Below are positions 1-9,314 of a stretch of DNA of 64,000 nt, in pieces (the first letter of the stretch is position 1; each line of letters opens with the position of its first letter). Source of the DNA: UBA12481 sp012523435 (GTDB taxonomy: Bacteria > Bacteroidota > Bacteroidia > Bacteroidales > UBA12481); assembly GCA_028686135.1 (NCBI GenBank), contig JAQUCP010000006.1, forward strand, positions 1 to 64,000. The letters run 5' to 3'. A model generated the notes under the pieces. The model was not told where the DNA came from. It did not search any database and saw only the letters and a list, made by a program, of their open reading frames with translations. Position numbers and translations under genes: made by a program.

Positions 1-671
1 GGAAAATGCAGATAATCTTTTAGGTTACGCGAAAGAATGCCCCGGGTCTCATGATTCCCGCGGATCATCACAAACGGGATCTTTGAGGCAAAATAGCGGA
101 CGCTGGTATCGATGATCGGACCGAGCCACTGCTCTTCTTTTTCGAACACATCGATCATATCCCCGTTAAAAAAAACCAGGTCCTGGTTTGCTGCCCCACT
201 CTGCCGAAGATGATTACCCAACTTTGCACCATTGGTGTGAATATCATTAACTACCAAGAAGTTAACACTTTCAGATCCAGGTACAGGGGTTCGGAATTCC
301 AGTTCCTTTGTCCTAACGGTATCCCCGTAATAAACCTGATAGGGCCGGAATTTCAGGATCTCGGCAGCCTCGGCCCGGTATCGGTACACCTTTCCCGGCT
401 TAAGGCCATTGATTACCACCCGGTGTAGAGTCCCTCCGGCATGGATCATTCCGTCGGTCGAATTGCGGATCAGCGTTGGTTCGGCTCCGGCCTGAAGAGG
501 TAATCGGACCCCGGGCACAGCTGCGCTACTAGTGGTGAACATGACGGTCACCGAATGGGGTGTCAGGTTCTGTAACCAGGGACCATGGGTGATCCTCATC
601 GGCTCAATCACCTGCCCGAATGAGAGAATGGAAAAGAGTCCTAACGTCAAGAATAGTGCGATTCGCCTCAT
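1..671 (-). CDS. secreted calcineurin-like metallophosphoesterase (3' part beyond window)
   Basis: Reading the minus strand from an ATG at 671 gives an open frame running off the window edge. It starts with a signal peptide (MRRIALFLTLGLFSILSFGQ). About 100 residues follow that resemble the fibronectin-like N-terminal domain of purple acid phosphatases (HGPWLQNLTPHSVTVMF, then GLKPGKVYRYR). The phosphoesterase core has the metal-binding blocks in order: NDIH, NGDM and RGNHE. The enzyme should be exported and hydrolyse a phosphomonoester or diester at a two-metal site. The C-terminal half, including the last histidine motifs, lies outside the window, so the substrate class cannot be judged. 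Short plus-strand frames at 210-428 and 532-804 are shadows of this gene. Confidence 0.85.
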   Translation of the reverse strand, partial: MRRIALFLTLGLFSILSFGQVIEPMRITHGPWLQNLTPHSVTVMFTTSSAAVPGVRLPLQAGAEPTLIRNSTDGMIHAGGTLHRVVINGLKPGKVYRYRAEAAEILKFRPYQVYYGDTVRTKELEFRTPVPGSESVNFLVVNDIHTNGAKLGNHLRQSGAANQDLVFFNGDMIDVFEKEEQWLGPIIDTSVRYFASKIPFVMIRGNHETRGILSRNLKDYLHF

Positions 672-720
672 GATAGTTACGTTTTTAGCCATCGAAAATA
701 ATGATTTTCCCGCGGGATCG

Positions 721-741
721 CGGTTTGGCTCTCCCAAACCG
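721..741. repeat. 8-bp inverted repeat between divergent genes
   Basis: CGGTTTGG and CCAAACCG form a perfect inverted repeat with a 5-nt spacer. It lies in the 185-bp space between the divergent phosphoesterase and dps genes. There is no T-tract, so an operator is more likely than a terminator; a role is inference only. Confidence 0.4.
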
Positions 742-795
742 GCTTCCAAAACAAAACAAACTGTTCAATTTTTATGCAATTCTGGTGAACAATTT

Positions 796-803
796 TATCT
801 TTA
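796..803 (+). promoter_or_regulatory. weak candidate -7 element for dps
   Basis: TATCTTTA differs by one base from the Bacteroidetes -7 consensus TAnnTTTG and lies 53 bp before the dps start. No -33 TTG is visible at the usual 19-20 bp spacing, so this is tentative. Confidence 0.3.
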
Positions 804-856
804 AAGTGTTTTTTTATGGAAAGAAATCAGCATATAAACGATAAAAAAAATAGAAT

Positions 857-1330
857 ATGAAAACGACCAATCAAATCGGGCTTGACAAAGCTCAATCGAC
901 CAAACTCGTTGAAAAGTTAAACGATCTGCTGGCCAATTACCAGCTCTTGTATCAGAACACCCGTAGCTTCCACTGGAACGTGAAAGGTGACAAGTTTTTC
1001 ATGCTTCATGAGAAGTTTGAAGATCTCTACACCGATCTTCAGGAAAAAATCGATGAAATTGCCGAGCGGATTCTAACCCTGGGTGAAACGCCCCGGCATA
1101 CTTTCCAGGACTATCTGGAGCTCTCAACCATTAAGCCGGTAAAAAATATGAGTGATGGTAAGGAGTGTGTGAAGTCCATTCTGGATTCATTCAGCATTCT
1201 CCTCTCAAAAGAACGCGAGATTGTTGAGTTAGCAGGTGAACTCGGTGATGAGGGCACTAGCGCTATGGCCAGCGATTACATTCGCGAAAAAGAGAAGTTG
1301 GTATGGATGTACAATGCTTTTCTCGGCTAA
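857..1330 (+). CDS. dps: Dps family ferritin-like DNA/iron protection protein
   Basis: The 157-residue product has the length and four-helix pattern of Dps miniferritins, which form dodecamers that oxidise Fe(II) with peroxide and store iron, often while coating DNA. The ferroxidase ligands are recognisable: H39 (in RSFHWNV), H51, D66 and E70. The spacings of 12, 15 and 4 match those of Listeria Dps. There is no lysine-rich N-terminal tail, so strong DNA binding is uncertain. The gene stands alone, with a clear terminator just downstream. Dps genes are commonly peroxide- or stationary-phase-induced, but no OxyR or PerR site could be identified. Confidence 0.93.
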   Translation: MKTTNQIGLDKAQSTKLVEKLNDLLANYQLLYQNTRSFHWNVKGDKFFMLHEKFEDLYTDLQEKIDEIAERILTLGETPRHTFQDYLELSTIKPVKNMSDGKECVKSILDSFSILLSKEREIVELAGELGDEGTSAMASDYIREKEKLVWMYNAFLG

Positions 1331-1351
1331 AGAAACGTAGGATTTATACAG

Positions 1352-1387
1352 AAAAGGCGGCAGGTTCAAATGACCTGCCGCCTTTTT
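1352..1387 (+). terminator. rho-independent terminator after dps
   Basis: AAAAGGCGGCAGGT pairs perfectly with ACCTGCCGCCTTTT (14 bp), with a 7-nt loop and a run of five T. It begins 21 bp after the dps stop codon. Confidence 0.9.
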
Positions 1388-1403
1388 GTTTATAGCCGTT
1401 TTT

Positions 1404-1432
1404 TTGAGGATCACAAAAATCGTGTAATTTTC
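1404..1432 (+). promoter_or_regulatory. candidate promoter of the DUF5916 gene
   Basis: TTG (1404-1406) is followed after 18 bp by TAATTTTC (1425-1432), one mismatch from TAnnTTTG. The gene starts 46 bp further on. Spacing is one base short of the usual 19. Confidence 0.35.
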
Positions 1433-1478
1433 CGTCTTCAAATACCAACAACCCGACACCTGGAAAATAACCTAAACC

Positions 1479-3638
1479 ATGAAGCATTTTATTAATTTCT
1501 TATCATTTAGTCTGATATGGATGATTCCGTCATTGGCGACAGGTCAAGCCACCCTCGAAGCCGTAAAAACAGATCAGCCAATCCTCATTGATGCTATACT
1601 GGATGAGGCGGTATGGAACCAAGCGGTACCTTACACGGATTTCACCAGCTATATGCCCGATTTTGGTCGCAGGGTTCCGCAGGAAACCACCGCGCGACTT
1701 TCCTATGATGCTGAGAATCTATATTTTGCATTTGAATGTATCGATCCCGAACCGGAGCGAATCAAAGCCAACGTAACCGAGCGTGATGGGATGATGGCAG
1801 ATGATTGGATCTGCATTAATCTGGATCCCCGGTTTGATCAGCAGGCATTAAACGCTTTTTATGTTAACCCTTTTGGCATTCAACGCGACACCCGATATGC
1901 GGCAGGAAATGAAGATGCCAGTATCGATCTGGTCTGGTACAGTGCTGGCCGGTTGACCGAAAACGGGTACATTGTGGAGGTTCAAATCCCTCTGAAAAGC
2001 CTACGTTTTAGGGCAAAGAATCCGGTTAGTATGGGTATTCTATTGGAGCGATATATCAGTCGTACGGCCACGAATATCGTGTTTCCCGCCTTGGATCCGG
2101 CCATGGGATACAACTTATTGCCCCAACTACTTCGAGTTGATTATCAAGATGTTAAACATTACACCCTTTTTGAAGCTATACCGGCAGTCACTTACACGCA
2201 TCGCGACCGGCATGTAAATGGTGAGTTAACCAAAGAGTTCCGCCAGCCGGATTTGAGTCTGACTTTGAAATATGGGATCACCTCCGATTTGGTTTTGGAT
2301 GCCGCTATCAATCCCGATTTCAGCCAGATTGAAGCTGACGCTGGCCAGGTTGATATCAATCTACGGCACTCCCTCTATTATCCGGAAAAGAGGCCTTTCT
2401 TTCTGGAGGGGCGTGAGAAGTTCAAGATCGGTGCGACCGTAGCCTCTTACGTGGATCCTCTGCAGTTAGTAGTTCACACCCGCACGATTGTCAATCCGAT
2501 TGCGGGGGTCAAGTTCACGGGGAACCTTGATCGTCGGAACTCTATTGCATTACTTTATGCTGCCGATGACTTAGGGCGGCTATCAGACACCACAGCCCGC
2601 CAGTTCGCTCACTTTCCGGTGTTTCGGTATAAGCACAACTTAAAAGATGATGGTTTTGCAGGATTTCTCTACACCGGCAGGGAAGCCGGTGAGTCGGGCA
2701 ACCGGGTTGTTGGTACTGATGCCCAGATCCGGATCAACAAATCGACCCTGCTGGAGTATCACCTGCTCGGATCTAACCAGACTGACCAACTGGGCAGCCG
2801 GAACAGCTACGCTGCCGGATTCTACTGGCACTCAGAGACACGAAATTTTGATTACGCTTTCACACTCAAGGATATAGGAAAAGATTTCCAGGTGGAAACC
2901 GGCTACCTTACCCGTACCGGCATCAGTCAGGCTACTGGATTAGTCAAGAAAAAATTCTATACCACATCCAACGTTTTCAGGCGGTTTGATCTGGAAGCCT
3001 TTAGTTCCGCCTCGTTCGATCGTTTCTATTCCAAATGGGAAACGTACAATGAAGCCTCGCTGTTGGCACGGATCGGCGGGACATTCCAGTTCAAAACAAA
3101 GTATAATCTTTCTAACGAAGTTTTCCTTGGGAACGTTTTTAATACCAGCGGGATCCATGCAGCCATCCAAGGACGTTACAAGACCTGGTTCTCGGGGAAT
3201 ATTACGGTGCGGCGGATCAATGCGATTTACTACTCTACCAATCCTTTCGGAGGGATTAGCAATCGGGGATCCATCTCGGCTACGCTGCAGCCCTGGCCAA
3301 AATTCGAGACAGCCTTCTCGCTGACATACAACGACTTCACAAAAAAGGGAGCTGACGATTACCTCTACCGCTATCGCATTGCCCGCACCAGGCTCACCTT
3401 TCAGTTCAATAAATATCTGTTTATCCGGGCTATTTTGGAGTACAACGACTATTACAAGGAACTACTGACCGATCTACTGATCTCATTTAACTACATTCCC
3501 GGGACCGTCTTTTACCTGGGCTACGGATCCCTGTTTGAGCAAACTGATGCTGGCCAACCATTTTATGGCGGTGAGGTTAAGCCAATTGAAATGCAGCGGG
3601 GCTTTTTTCTCAAATTATCGTACCTCTTCAGGAAATAA
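1479..3638 (+). CDS. DUF5916 outer-membrane protein with CBM9-like N-terminal domain
   Basis: The 719-residue product starts with a signal peptide ending near TGQA. Residues about 25-230 resemble the CBM9-like sugar-binding fold found at the N-terminus of DUF5916 proteins (ILDEAVWNQA, then LYFAFECIDPEP and DDWICINLDP). The rest is rich in alternating hydrophobic and aromatic beta strands ending in a terminal aromatic strand (GFFLKLSYLFRK), as expected for a beta barrel in the outer membrane. The family is common in Bacteroidetes; its exact role is unknown, though carbohydrate or peptide handling at the surface is plausible. It is a monocistronic unit between the dps terminator and the SDR gene. 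Family assignment is firm, function is not. Confidence 0.82.
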   Translation: MKHFINFLSFSLIWMIPSLATGQATLEAVKTDQPILIDAILDEAVWNQAVPYTDFTSYMPDFGRRVPQETTARLSYDAENLYFAFECIDPEPERIKANVTERDGMMADDWICINLDPRFDQQALNAFYVNPFGIQRDTRYAAGNEDASIDLVWYSAGRLTENGYIVEVQIPLKSLRFRAKNPVSMGILLERYISRTATNIVFPALDPAMGYNLLPQLLRVDYQDVKHYTLFEAIPAVTYTHRDRHVNGELTKEFRQPDLSLTLKYGITSDLVLDAAINPDFSQIEADAGQVDINLRHSLYYPEKRPFFLEGREKFKIGATVASYVDPLQLVVHTRTIVNPIAGVKFTGNLDRRNSIALLYAADDLGRLSDTTARQFAHFPVFRYKHNLKDDGFAGFLYTGREAGESGNRVVGTDAQIRINKSTLLEYHLLGSNQTDQLGSRNSYAAGFYWHSETRNFDYAFTLKDIGKDFQVETGYLTRTGISQATGLVKKKFYTTSNVFRRFDLEAFSSASFDRFYSKWETYNEASLLARIGGTFQFKTKYNLSNEVFLGNVFNTSGIHAAIQGRYKTWFSGNITVRRINAIYYSTNPFGGISNRGSISATLQPWPKFETAFSLTYNDFTKKGADDYLYRYRIARTRLTFQFNKYLFIRAILEYNDYYKELLTDLLISFNYIPGTVFYLGYGSLFEQTDAGQPFYGGEVKPIEMQRGFFLKLSYLFRK

Positions 3639-3686
3639 GCCTGAACAACAGGACATTTCATTTGTTTAAGTGACAAATTTATATTG

Positions 3687-4532
3687 ATGAAAGACAAGAT
3701 TATTCTGATTACTGGTGCTAACTCAGGCATCGGCAAGGCAGCCGCAGAGGCCCTTGCCCGGATGAGCGGAACCATCGTGATGATGTCAAGAAACCTTCAA
3801 CGCGGGGAGGAAGCCCGCAGAGAACTGATCGAACGTACCGGTCATCAACAGATCGATTTGATGACGTGTGATTTGGCAAGTTTGGAGGATATCCGAAAGT
3901 TCTCAAGCGATTTCCATAAAAAATATGACCGGCTCGATGTGTTGATCAATAATGCCGGAATTTTCGTTCATGAACGGATGGAGACAGCCGACGGGTTCGA
4001 GTACCAGATCGGAGTTAACCATTTGGGTCCCTTCTTGTTAACAAGCCTACTGCTCGATCTGCTGAAGAAAAGCGGTGAAGCACGGATCATCAATGTTTCG
4101 TCGGCTGCCCACCTGATTGGAAAGATTAATTTCGATGATTTGCATCTCGAAAAATCATACAACCCCTGGAAATCCTACGCTCAATCGAAGTTGGCCAATG
4201 TTCTGTTCACCTACGAACTCTCCCGTCGACTCAATGGCGATGGGATCACTGTTAATGCGCTCCATCCGGGTTTGGTCAAATCCCGATTCTCCTACGATCG
4301 ACGCACGGAAAAACCTGATTCATTCATCAAATTGGGGGAGATCATCAGTATTACTCCGGAAAAAGGAGCTGAAACCACCGTGTTTCTGGCCACCTCACCA
4401 GAGGTATCGGGCATGAGCGGAGGCTATTACGTCAGAAAAAAGGCTAAGAGAACGTCCAAGGCAAGCTATGACCAGAAAACTGCAGCGAAACTATGGGATG
4501 TTAGCACTGAACTGACCAGAGCGAAGTTTTAA
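3687..4532 (+). CDS. short-chain dehydrogenase/reductase (retinol dehydrogenase-like)
   Basis: This is a classical SDR of 281 residues. The NAD(P)-binding TGANSGIG is at residues 9-16, NNAG at 88-91, catalytic serine at 138-139 (VSSA) and Tyr164-x3-Lys168 in YAQSK. R35 after the second strand (MMSRN) suggests NADP preference, as in the retinol dehydrogenase/WWOX-like group it resembles. The substrate cannot be read from sequence. The ATG at 3687 is chosen over a TTG one codon upstream. It lies 48 bp after the DUF5916 gene and 123 bp before the ATPase operon; I see no functional link to either. Confidence 0.88.
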   Translation: MKDKIILITGANSGIGKAAAEALARMSGTIVMMSRNLQRGEEARRELIERTGHQQIDLMTCDLASLEDIRKFSSDFHKKYDRLDVLINNAGIFVHERMETADGFEYQIGVNHLGPFLLTSLLLDLLKKSGEARIINVSSAAHLIGKINFDDLHLEKSYNPWKSYAQSKLANVLFTYELSRRLNGDGITVNALHPGLVKSRFSYDRRTEKPDSFIKLGEIISITPEKGAETTVFLATSPEVSGMSGGYYVRKKAKRTSKASYDQKTAAKLWDVSTELTRAKF

Positions 4533-4655
4533 CGCATCTGATCAAATGGCAGCTGCAGTTGCAAAAAAGGAGCAAACATTAGACACGATTTTGAAAAAAA
4601 TCATACCAGGTATTGCCGAATTTTCTTAATCTTGCTAAATTAAACTTCACAGAGT

Positions 4656-5270
4656 ATGAATGCCAAACTGGAAGAGTTAACAAAGAAGATCTATTCCGAA
4701 GGGGTTGCCAAAGCTGAAGAAGAGGCATCCAGGATTATCAGCGAAGCCCGCAAAGAAGCCGATCTCCTGCTGAAAAAATCAAAGCAGGATGGCGAGGCCA
4801 TTGTTGAGCAGGCACGGTCAGAGGCAGAGGAATTGCGGCGTAACGTTGAATCCGAGATAAAACTCTCCACCCGGCAATCGGTTAATACGCTCAAGCAGGA
4901 TATTACCAATTTGATTGTCAATACGATAAGCAAAGAAGAAACTTCCTCCCTGATGTCCAATCGGGAGTTTATCGAATCGATTGTCCTAAAAGCAGTGGAA
5001 GGATTTGCCCGGAATAACTTCACCAACCCCGATTTGGAGTTAGTATTACCGGAAAAAGAGAAAGAAAAGCTCGAAGCCTATTTTAAGGGCCGGATGAAAA
5101 CGCTCCTTGACGAGGGCATCACCATCACCATGAGTGATGACATTCAGAGCGGGTTTGAAATTGGCCCCAAAGACCATAGTTATAAAATCAGCTTCACCGA
5201 CGATACCTTCGAGGCTTTCTTTAAGAATTACCTGAGATCCAGAAGCATCAAACTGCTATACGGGGAATAA
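4656..5270 (+). CDS. atpE: V/A-type ATPase subunit E (peripheral stalk)
   Basis: This is the first gene of the V/A-ATPase operon. The 204-residue protein has a long charged helical N-terminal half (about 1-90, rich in A, E, K) that forms the coiled-coil peripheral stalk, and a globular C-terminal half that would bind the A3B3 head. Length and composition match V-type subunit E. No separate G/H stalk partner is encoded in the operon, the same as in Chlamydia. The 123-bp upstream space has only a poor -7-like match (TAATCTTG at 4627-4634). The next gene follows after 31 bp. Confidence 0.85.
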   Translation: MNAKLEELTKKIYSEGVAKAEEEASRIISEARKEADLLLKKSKQDGEAIVEQARSEAEELRRNVESEIKLSTRQSVNTLKQDITNLIVNTISKEETSSLMSNREFIESIVLKAVEGFARNNFTNPDLELVLPEKEKEKLEAYFKGRMKTLLDEGITITMSDDIQSGFEIGPKDHSYKISFTDDTFEAFFKNYLRSRSIKLLYGE

Positions 5271-5301
5271 TCCCAAGGAACCAGTCGGCAAAACCAGGCA
5301 C

Positions 5302-6159
5302 ATGTTCAAAAGGAACTATTATTATGTGGTAGCCGGATTAGCGGATATCATTCCGGATCAGGCAAAGCTTTCGCAACAACTTCCGGATTTCATCCAAGAG
5401 CTGAAGGAGTTGCTGCATCCTGATGATATTCAACTGGTAAACAGGATTTTCCTTGATATCGACAATCAGAACCTGCTACATCTTTTGCAAAAAACAGGTG
5501 ACAACTTGATAGTCGGAGGGAAATACACTGCCGTGGAACTGGAACAGGGTATCCGGGAACCTCTTTTTCAGGAGGAGTATCTAAACCAGTTCATCCAGGC
5601 GTTTGCAGCAGAAACCCCGATCCATACAGGGATGTCGTGGGAAGATCAGCTCACCAGCCTATACTATCATTACATGACCCGCCAATCGGGCAATATTTTC
5701 CTGAGCAACTATTACGAGTTTGATCAGAACATCCGGAATATCATCACTGCGCTCAATATTCGGAAATACAAGCTGAAAGAAAAGAACCGTTTCATCGGAG
5801 ATAATATTGTCAGCGAAGCCCTGACTCAGAGCACATTAAAAGACTTTGGACTCACTGGAGAATTTCCCCTGATCGAATCGCTTCTTCACATTTTTGAGGA
5901 GGACGACTTGATTAAACGGGAGCGGGCGATCGATCAAATTCGATGGGACTATCTAGATGAGCTCAACACCTTTAACTATTTTACAGTCGAGGTAATCTTA
6001 GCACAAGTCATCAAATTAAGGATGATTCTGCGCTGGATTCGTCTGGATGAACCCACCGGGCGTGAGCTGTTCCGCAAATTCATTGATAATCTGAACAATT
6101 CCTATACGTTCGACAAGGAGTTCGATATAAAAAAGAAGAAAAGCATTGCCGAATCATAA
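5302..6159 (+). CDS. DUF2764 family protein of the V-ATPase operon (subunit C position)
   Basis: The 285-residue helical protein begins MFKRNYYYVVAGLADI. It occupies the slot between subunits E and A that DUF2764 proteins hold in Bacteroidetes, Chlamydiae and spirochaetes. No other gene in the operon could be subunit C, the central-axle cap linking D to the K ring, so this protein may replace it. That role is inferred from position and helical character; sequence similarity to subunit C is not evident by eye. There is no signal peptide or membrane segment. It ends 10 bp before atpA. Confidence 0.8.
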   Translation: MFKRNYYYVVAGLADIIPDQAKLSQQLPDFIQELKELLHPDDIQLVNRIFLDIDNQNLLHLLQKTGDNLIVGGKYTAVELEQGIREPLFQEEYLNQFIQAFAAETPIHTGMSWEDQLTSLYYHYMTRQSGNIFLSNYYEFDQNIRNIITALNIRKYKLKEKNRFIGDNIVSEALTQSTLKDFGLTGEFPLIESLLHIFEEDDLIKRERAIDQIRWDYLDELNTFNYFTVEVILAQVIKLRMILRWIRLDEPTGRELFRKFIDNLNNSYTFDKEFDIKKKKSIAES

Positions 6160-6169
6160 TCATTAAAGG

Positions 6170-7942
6170 ATGAAAGAAGAGCAAAAGGGAACTACCGGCA
6201 AAATAGTAGGGATCATCTCAAACTTGGTCATTGTAGAGGTGGACGGACCTGTTTCCCAGAACGAAATCTGTTACATCAACGAGGCTGGTGTTAAGCTGAT
6301 GGCTGAGGTCATTAAGGTAATGGGCAATAAGGCTTATATCCAGGTTTTCGAAAGTACCAGAGGGTTGAAGACCAATACAAAAGTTGAATTCACCCAAAAC
6401 ATGCTGGAGGCAACCCTCGGTCCGGGTATCCTTTCCAAAAACTACGATGGACTGCAGCATGACCTGGACGGGATGGAAGGAGTTTTTCTGCAACGGGGCG
6501 ATTACACTCCTGCGCTTGATGATGAGCGTCAGTGGGAATTTAAACCACTGGCCAAGCCGGGCGACAAGGTTACGGCGGGGGATTGGCTGGGTGAGGTCGA
6601 TGAGAATCGCCAGCCGCATAAAATTATGGTGCCATTTAAGATGACCGGCTCCTATACCCTCAAAAAGCTGATGCCAGCCGGCTCGTATACTGTTCTTGAC
6701 ACGATCGCCATCCTGTCCGATGATAAGGATAATGATATCCCGGTAACCATGGTACAGAAATGGCCAGTCAAGATTCCGATCAAAAGCTACAAAGAGAAGC
6801 CACGCCCCTTTAAGCTCCTGGAGACTGGTGTCCGGACTATCGACACCCTTAACCCCATTGTGGAAGGGGGCACCGGATTTATCCCGGGACCTTTCGGTAG
6901 CGGGAAAACCGTTTTGCAACACGCCATCTCCAAGCAGGCTGAAGCCGATATCGTGGTGATGGCTGCCTGCGGCGAGCGTGCTAATGAGGTGGTTGAAATC
7001 TTCGCTGAGTTCCCCGAACTGGAGGATCCACGCACCGGCCGTAAGCTCATGGAACGAACCATCATCATAGCTAATACCTCGAATATGCCGGTTGCCGCTA
7101 GGGAAGCATCTGTGTACACCGCCATGACGCTGGCCGAGTATTACCGTGCCATGGGGCTAAAAGTCCTCCTGCTGGCCGACTCTACTTCCCGCTGGGCACA
7201 AGCCCTGAGGGAAATGTCGAACCGCATGGAAGAACTCCCCGGCCCCGATGCCTTCCCGATGGACCTGAGTGCCATCATCTCTAACTTTTACTCAAGAGCC
7301 GGCTTTGTGTATTTGAATAACGGCAAAACCGGTTCCATCACCTTCATTGGAACCGTATCCCCGGCCGGAGGTAACCTCAAAGAACCAGTGACCGAATCCA
7401 CCAAAAAAGCCGCCCGATGCTTCTACGCCCTCTCGCAACAACGGGCCGACAGCAAAAGGTATCCAGCGGTTGATCCCATCGACTCTTATTCTAAATATCT
7501 GGAATATAAAGAATTACAGGACTATTTGGCCGAACGGATCAACCCCGAATGGATTAGCAAGGTCGATCTGATGAAAAATATCCTGATCCGAGGCAAAGAA
7601 GCTCAGGAACAGATCAATATCCTGGGTGATGATGGGGTACCTATATCCTATCATGTGGATTTCTGGAAATCAGAAGTTATCGATTTCATCATTCTCCAAC
7701 AGGATGCCTTCGACCCGATCGACCGGAACTGTCCCCTGGAACGACAACGGTATATGCTGAACAAAGTTTTGGATATTTACCGGATGGAATTCAGCTTCGA
7801 TGAGTTTGAAGTAATCAACCCCTATTTTAAACGGATCATTGACACACTTAAACAAATCAACTACAGCGAATTCCAGTCAGAAAAGTTCAACAACTACGAG
7901 AAGGAGCTGGACAAGATCATTGACGAAAGGAAAATTGGGTAA
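6170..7942 (+). CDS. atpA: V/A-type ATPase catalytic subunit A
   Basis: The 590-residue catalytic subunit has the normal length for subunit A. The N-terminal beta barrel is followed by the A-specific insertion (about 100-190), then the nucleotide-binding domain with P-loop GPFGSGKT at 240-247, the ACGERANEV block, and LLADSTSRWAQALRE. These identify the ATP-hydrolysing subunit that alternates with B in the A3B3 hexamer. The gene is followed after 2 bp by atpB. A 234-codon antisense frame inside it (6218-6922) is a shadow. Confidence 0.97.
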   Translation: MKEEQKGTTGKIVGIISNLVIVEVDGPVSQNEICYINEAGVKLMAEVIKVMGNKAYIQVFESTRGLKTNTKVEFTQNMLEATLGPGILSKNYDGLQHDLDGMEGVFLQRGDYTPALDDERQWEFKPLAKPGDKVTAGDWLGEVDENRQPHKIMVPFKMTGSYTLKKLMPAGSYTVLDTIAILSDDKDNDIPVTMVQKWPVKIPIKSYKEKPRPFKLLETGVRTIDTLNPIVEGGTGFIPGPFGSGKTVLQHAISKQAEADIVVMAACGERANEVVEIFAEFPELEDPRTGRKLMERTIIIANTSNMPVAAREASVYTAMTLAEYYRAMGLKVLLLADSTSRWAQALREMSNRMEELPGPDAFPMDLSAIISNFYSRAGFVYLNNGKTGSITFIGTVSPAGGNLKEPVTESTKKAARCFYALSQQRADSKRYPAVDPIDSYSKYLEYKELQDYLAERINPEWISKVDLMKNILIRGKEAQEQINILGDDGVPISYHVDFWKSEVIDFIILQQDAFDPIDRNCPLERQRYMLNKVLDIYRMEFSFDEFEVINPYFKRIIDTLKQINYSEFQSEKFNNYEKELDKIIDERKIG

Positions 7943-7944
7943 CC

Positions 7945-9270
7945 ATGGAAAAAGGAACATTTCAGAAAATATACACCAAAATCACCCAGATCACCAAAGC
8001 AACCTGTTCGCTTGAAGCCGAAGGTGTTGGTTATGAAGAGCTTGCTTCGGTTAATGGGAAATTGGCCCAGGTAGTAAAGATCCAGGGTAAGACCATCACC
8101 CTGCAGGTTTTTGGCGGAACAGAAGGCATCCCATCCAATGCGGAAGTATTCTTTTATGGCAAACCGCCCACACTCAAGGTTGGCGAGGATCTCGCAGGCC
8201 GTTTCTTTAATGCCTTTGGTGATCCAATCGATGGCGGACCAGCCGTTGAAGGAGAAGAACGCGAAATTGGAGGCCCGTCGGTGAATCCAGTGCGCCGTAA
8301 ACAACCATCCGAACTAATCGCTACCGGGATTGCCGGTATCGACCTGAACAATACCCTGGTAACCGGGCAAAAGATCCCCTTCTTTGCCGATCCCGACCAG
8401 CCGTTCAACCAGGTGATGGCTAACGTTGCCCTGAGGGCTAAAGCCAATAAAATCATCCTGGGTGGCATGGGGCTTACCAACGATGATTATCTCTACTTTA
8501 AAAACGTTTTCGAGAATGCAGGAGCCCTCGACCGGATCATCAGTTTCGTCAACACAACAGAGGATCCACCGGTGGAGCGACTGTTAGTGCCTGATATGGC
8601 ATTGACAGCAGCAGAGTATTTCGCTGTGGACAAAAATGAGTCTGTCCTGGTGTTGCTAACCGACATGACCCAGTACGCCGATGCCCTCAGTATCGTCTCA
8701 AACCGCATGGATCAGATCGCCTCAAAAGACAGCATGCCAGGATCCCTGTATAGCGACCTCGCCAAACTTTACGAAAAAGCGGTGCAGTTCCCCACAGGTG
8801 GCTCCATCACCATCATCGCTGTTACCACCCTCTCAGGCGGTGATATTACGCACGCTGTTCCGGATAACACTGGATATATCACTGAAGGTCAGTTGTTTCT
8901 GAGGCGCGATACCGATATCGGAAAAGTTATCATCGACCCATTCCGTAGCCTCTCCCGGCTCAAACAGCTCGTTATCGGCAAAAAAACCAGAGAAGATCAT
9001 CCGCAGGTGATGAATGCTGCTATCAGGCTCTACGCCGATGCCGCCCAATCGAAAACCAAACTGGAAAATGGATTCGACCTGTCGGATTACGATGAACGAG
9101 CACTCCGGTTTGCCAAAGAGTATTCCGACCAGCTGCTGGCAATCGATGTAAATATCGATACTGAAAAAATGCTGAACGTCGCATGGAAACTGTTTGCCAA
9201 ACATTTTAACCAGACAGAACTGGGAATCCGCAAAGAATTTATCGAAGAATATTGGAAATCAGAAGATTAA
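7945..9270 (+). CDS. atpB: V/A-type ATPase non-catalytic subunit B
   Basis: The 441-residue protein matches V-type subunit B: GRFFNAFGDPIDGGP near 85-100, SVNPVRR, then LLTDMTQYADALS, and PGSLYSDLAKLYEKA. A Walker A motif is absent; its place is taken by FFADPDQPFNQ, as expected for the non-catalytic subunit. It binds nucleotide at the interface with A and holds the head together. There is a 44-bp gap before atpD. Confidence 0.96.
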   Translation: MEKGTFQKIYTKITQITKATCSLEAEGVGYEELASVNGKLAQVVKIQGKTITLQVFGGTEGIPSNAEVFFYGKPPTLKVGEDLAGRFFNAFGDPIDGGPAVEGEEREIGGPSVNPVRRKQPSELIATGIAGIDLNNTLVTGQKIPFFADPDQPFNQVMANVALRAKANKIILGGMGLTNDDYLYFKNVFENAGALDRIISFVNTTEDPPVERLLVPDMALTAAEYFAVDKNESVLVLLTDMTQYADALSIVSNRMDQIASKDSMPGSLYSDLAKLYEKAVQFPTGGSITIIAVTTLSGGDITHAVPDNTGYITEGQLFLRRDTDIGKVIIDPFRSLSRLKQLVIGKKTREDHPQVMNAAIRLYADAAQSKTKLENGFDLSDYDERALRFAKEYSDQLLAIDVNIDTEKMLNVAWKLFAKHFNQTELGIRKEFIEEYWKSED

Positions 9271-9314
9271 AGATAATTAAATTGCATAAGATCACCTAAG
9301 GCATACCCAACGAT

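Noticed and set aside
210..804. Two plus-strand frames at the left edge.
   Set aside because: The minus strand encodes a clear phosphoesterase over most of this stretch; the rest is promoter region.
6218..6922. A 234-codon antisense frame inside atpA.
   Set aside because: Shadow of a conserved coding region, with no family resemblance or own promoter.
8377..8420. Lost P-loop in ATPase subunit B as a defect.
   Set aside because: Non-catalytic B subunits normally lack a Walker A motif.
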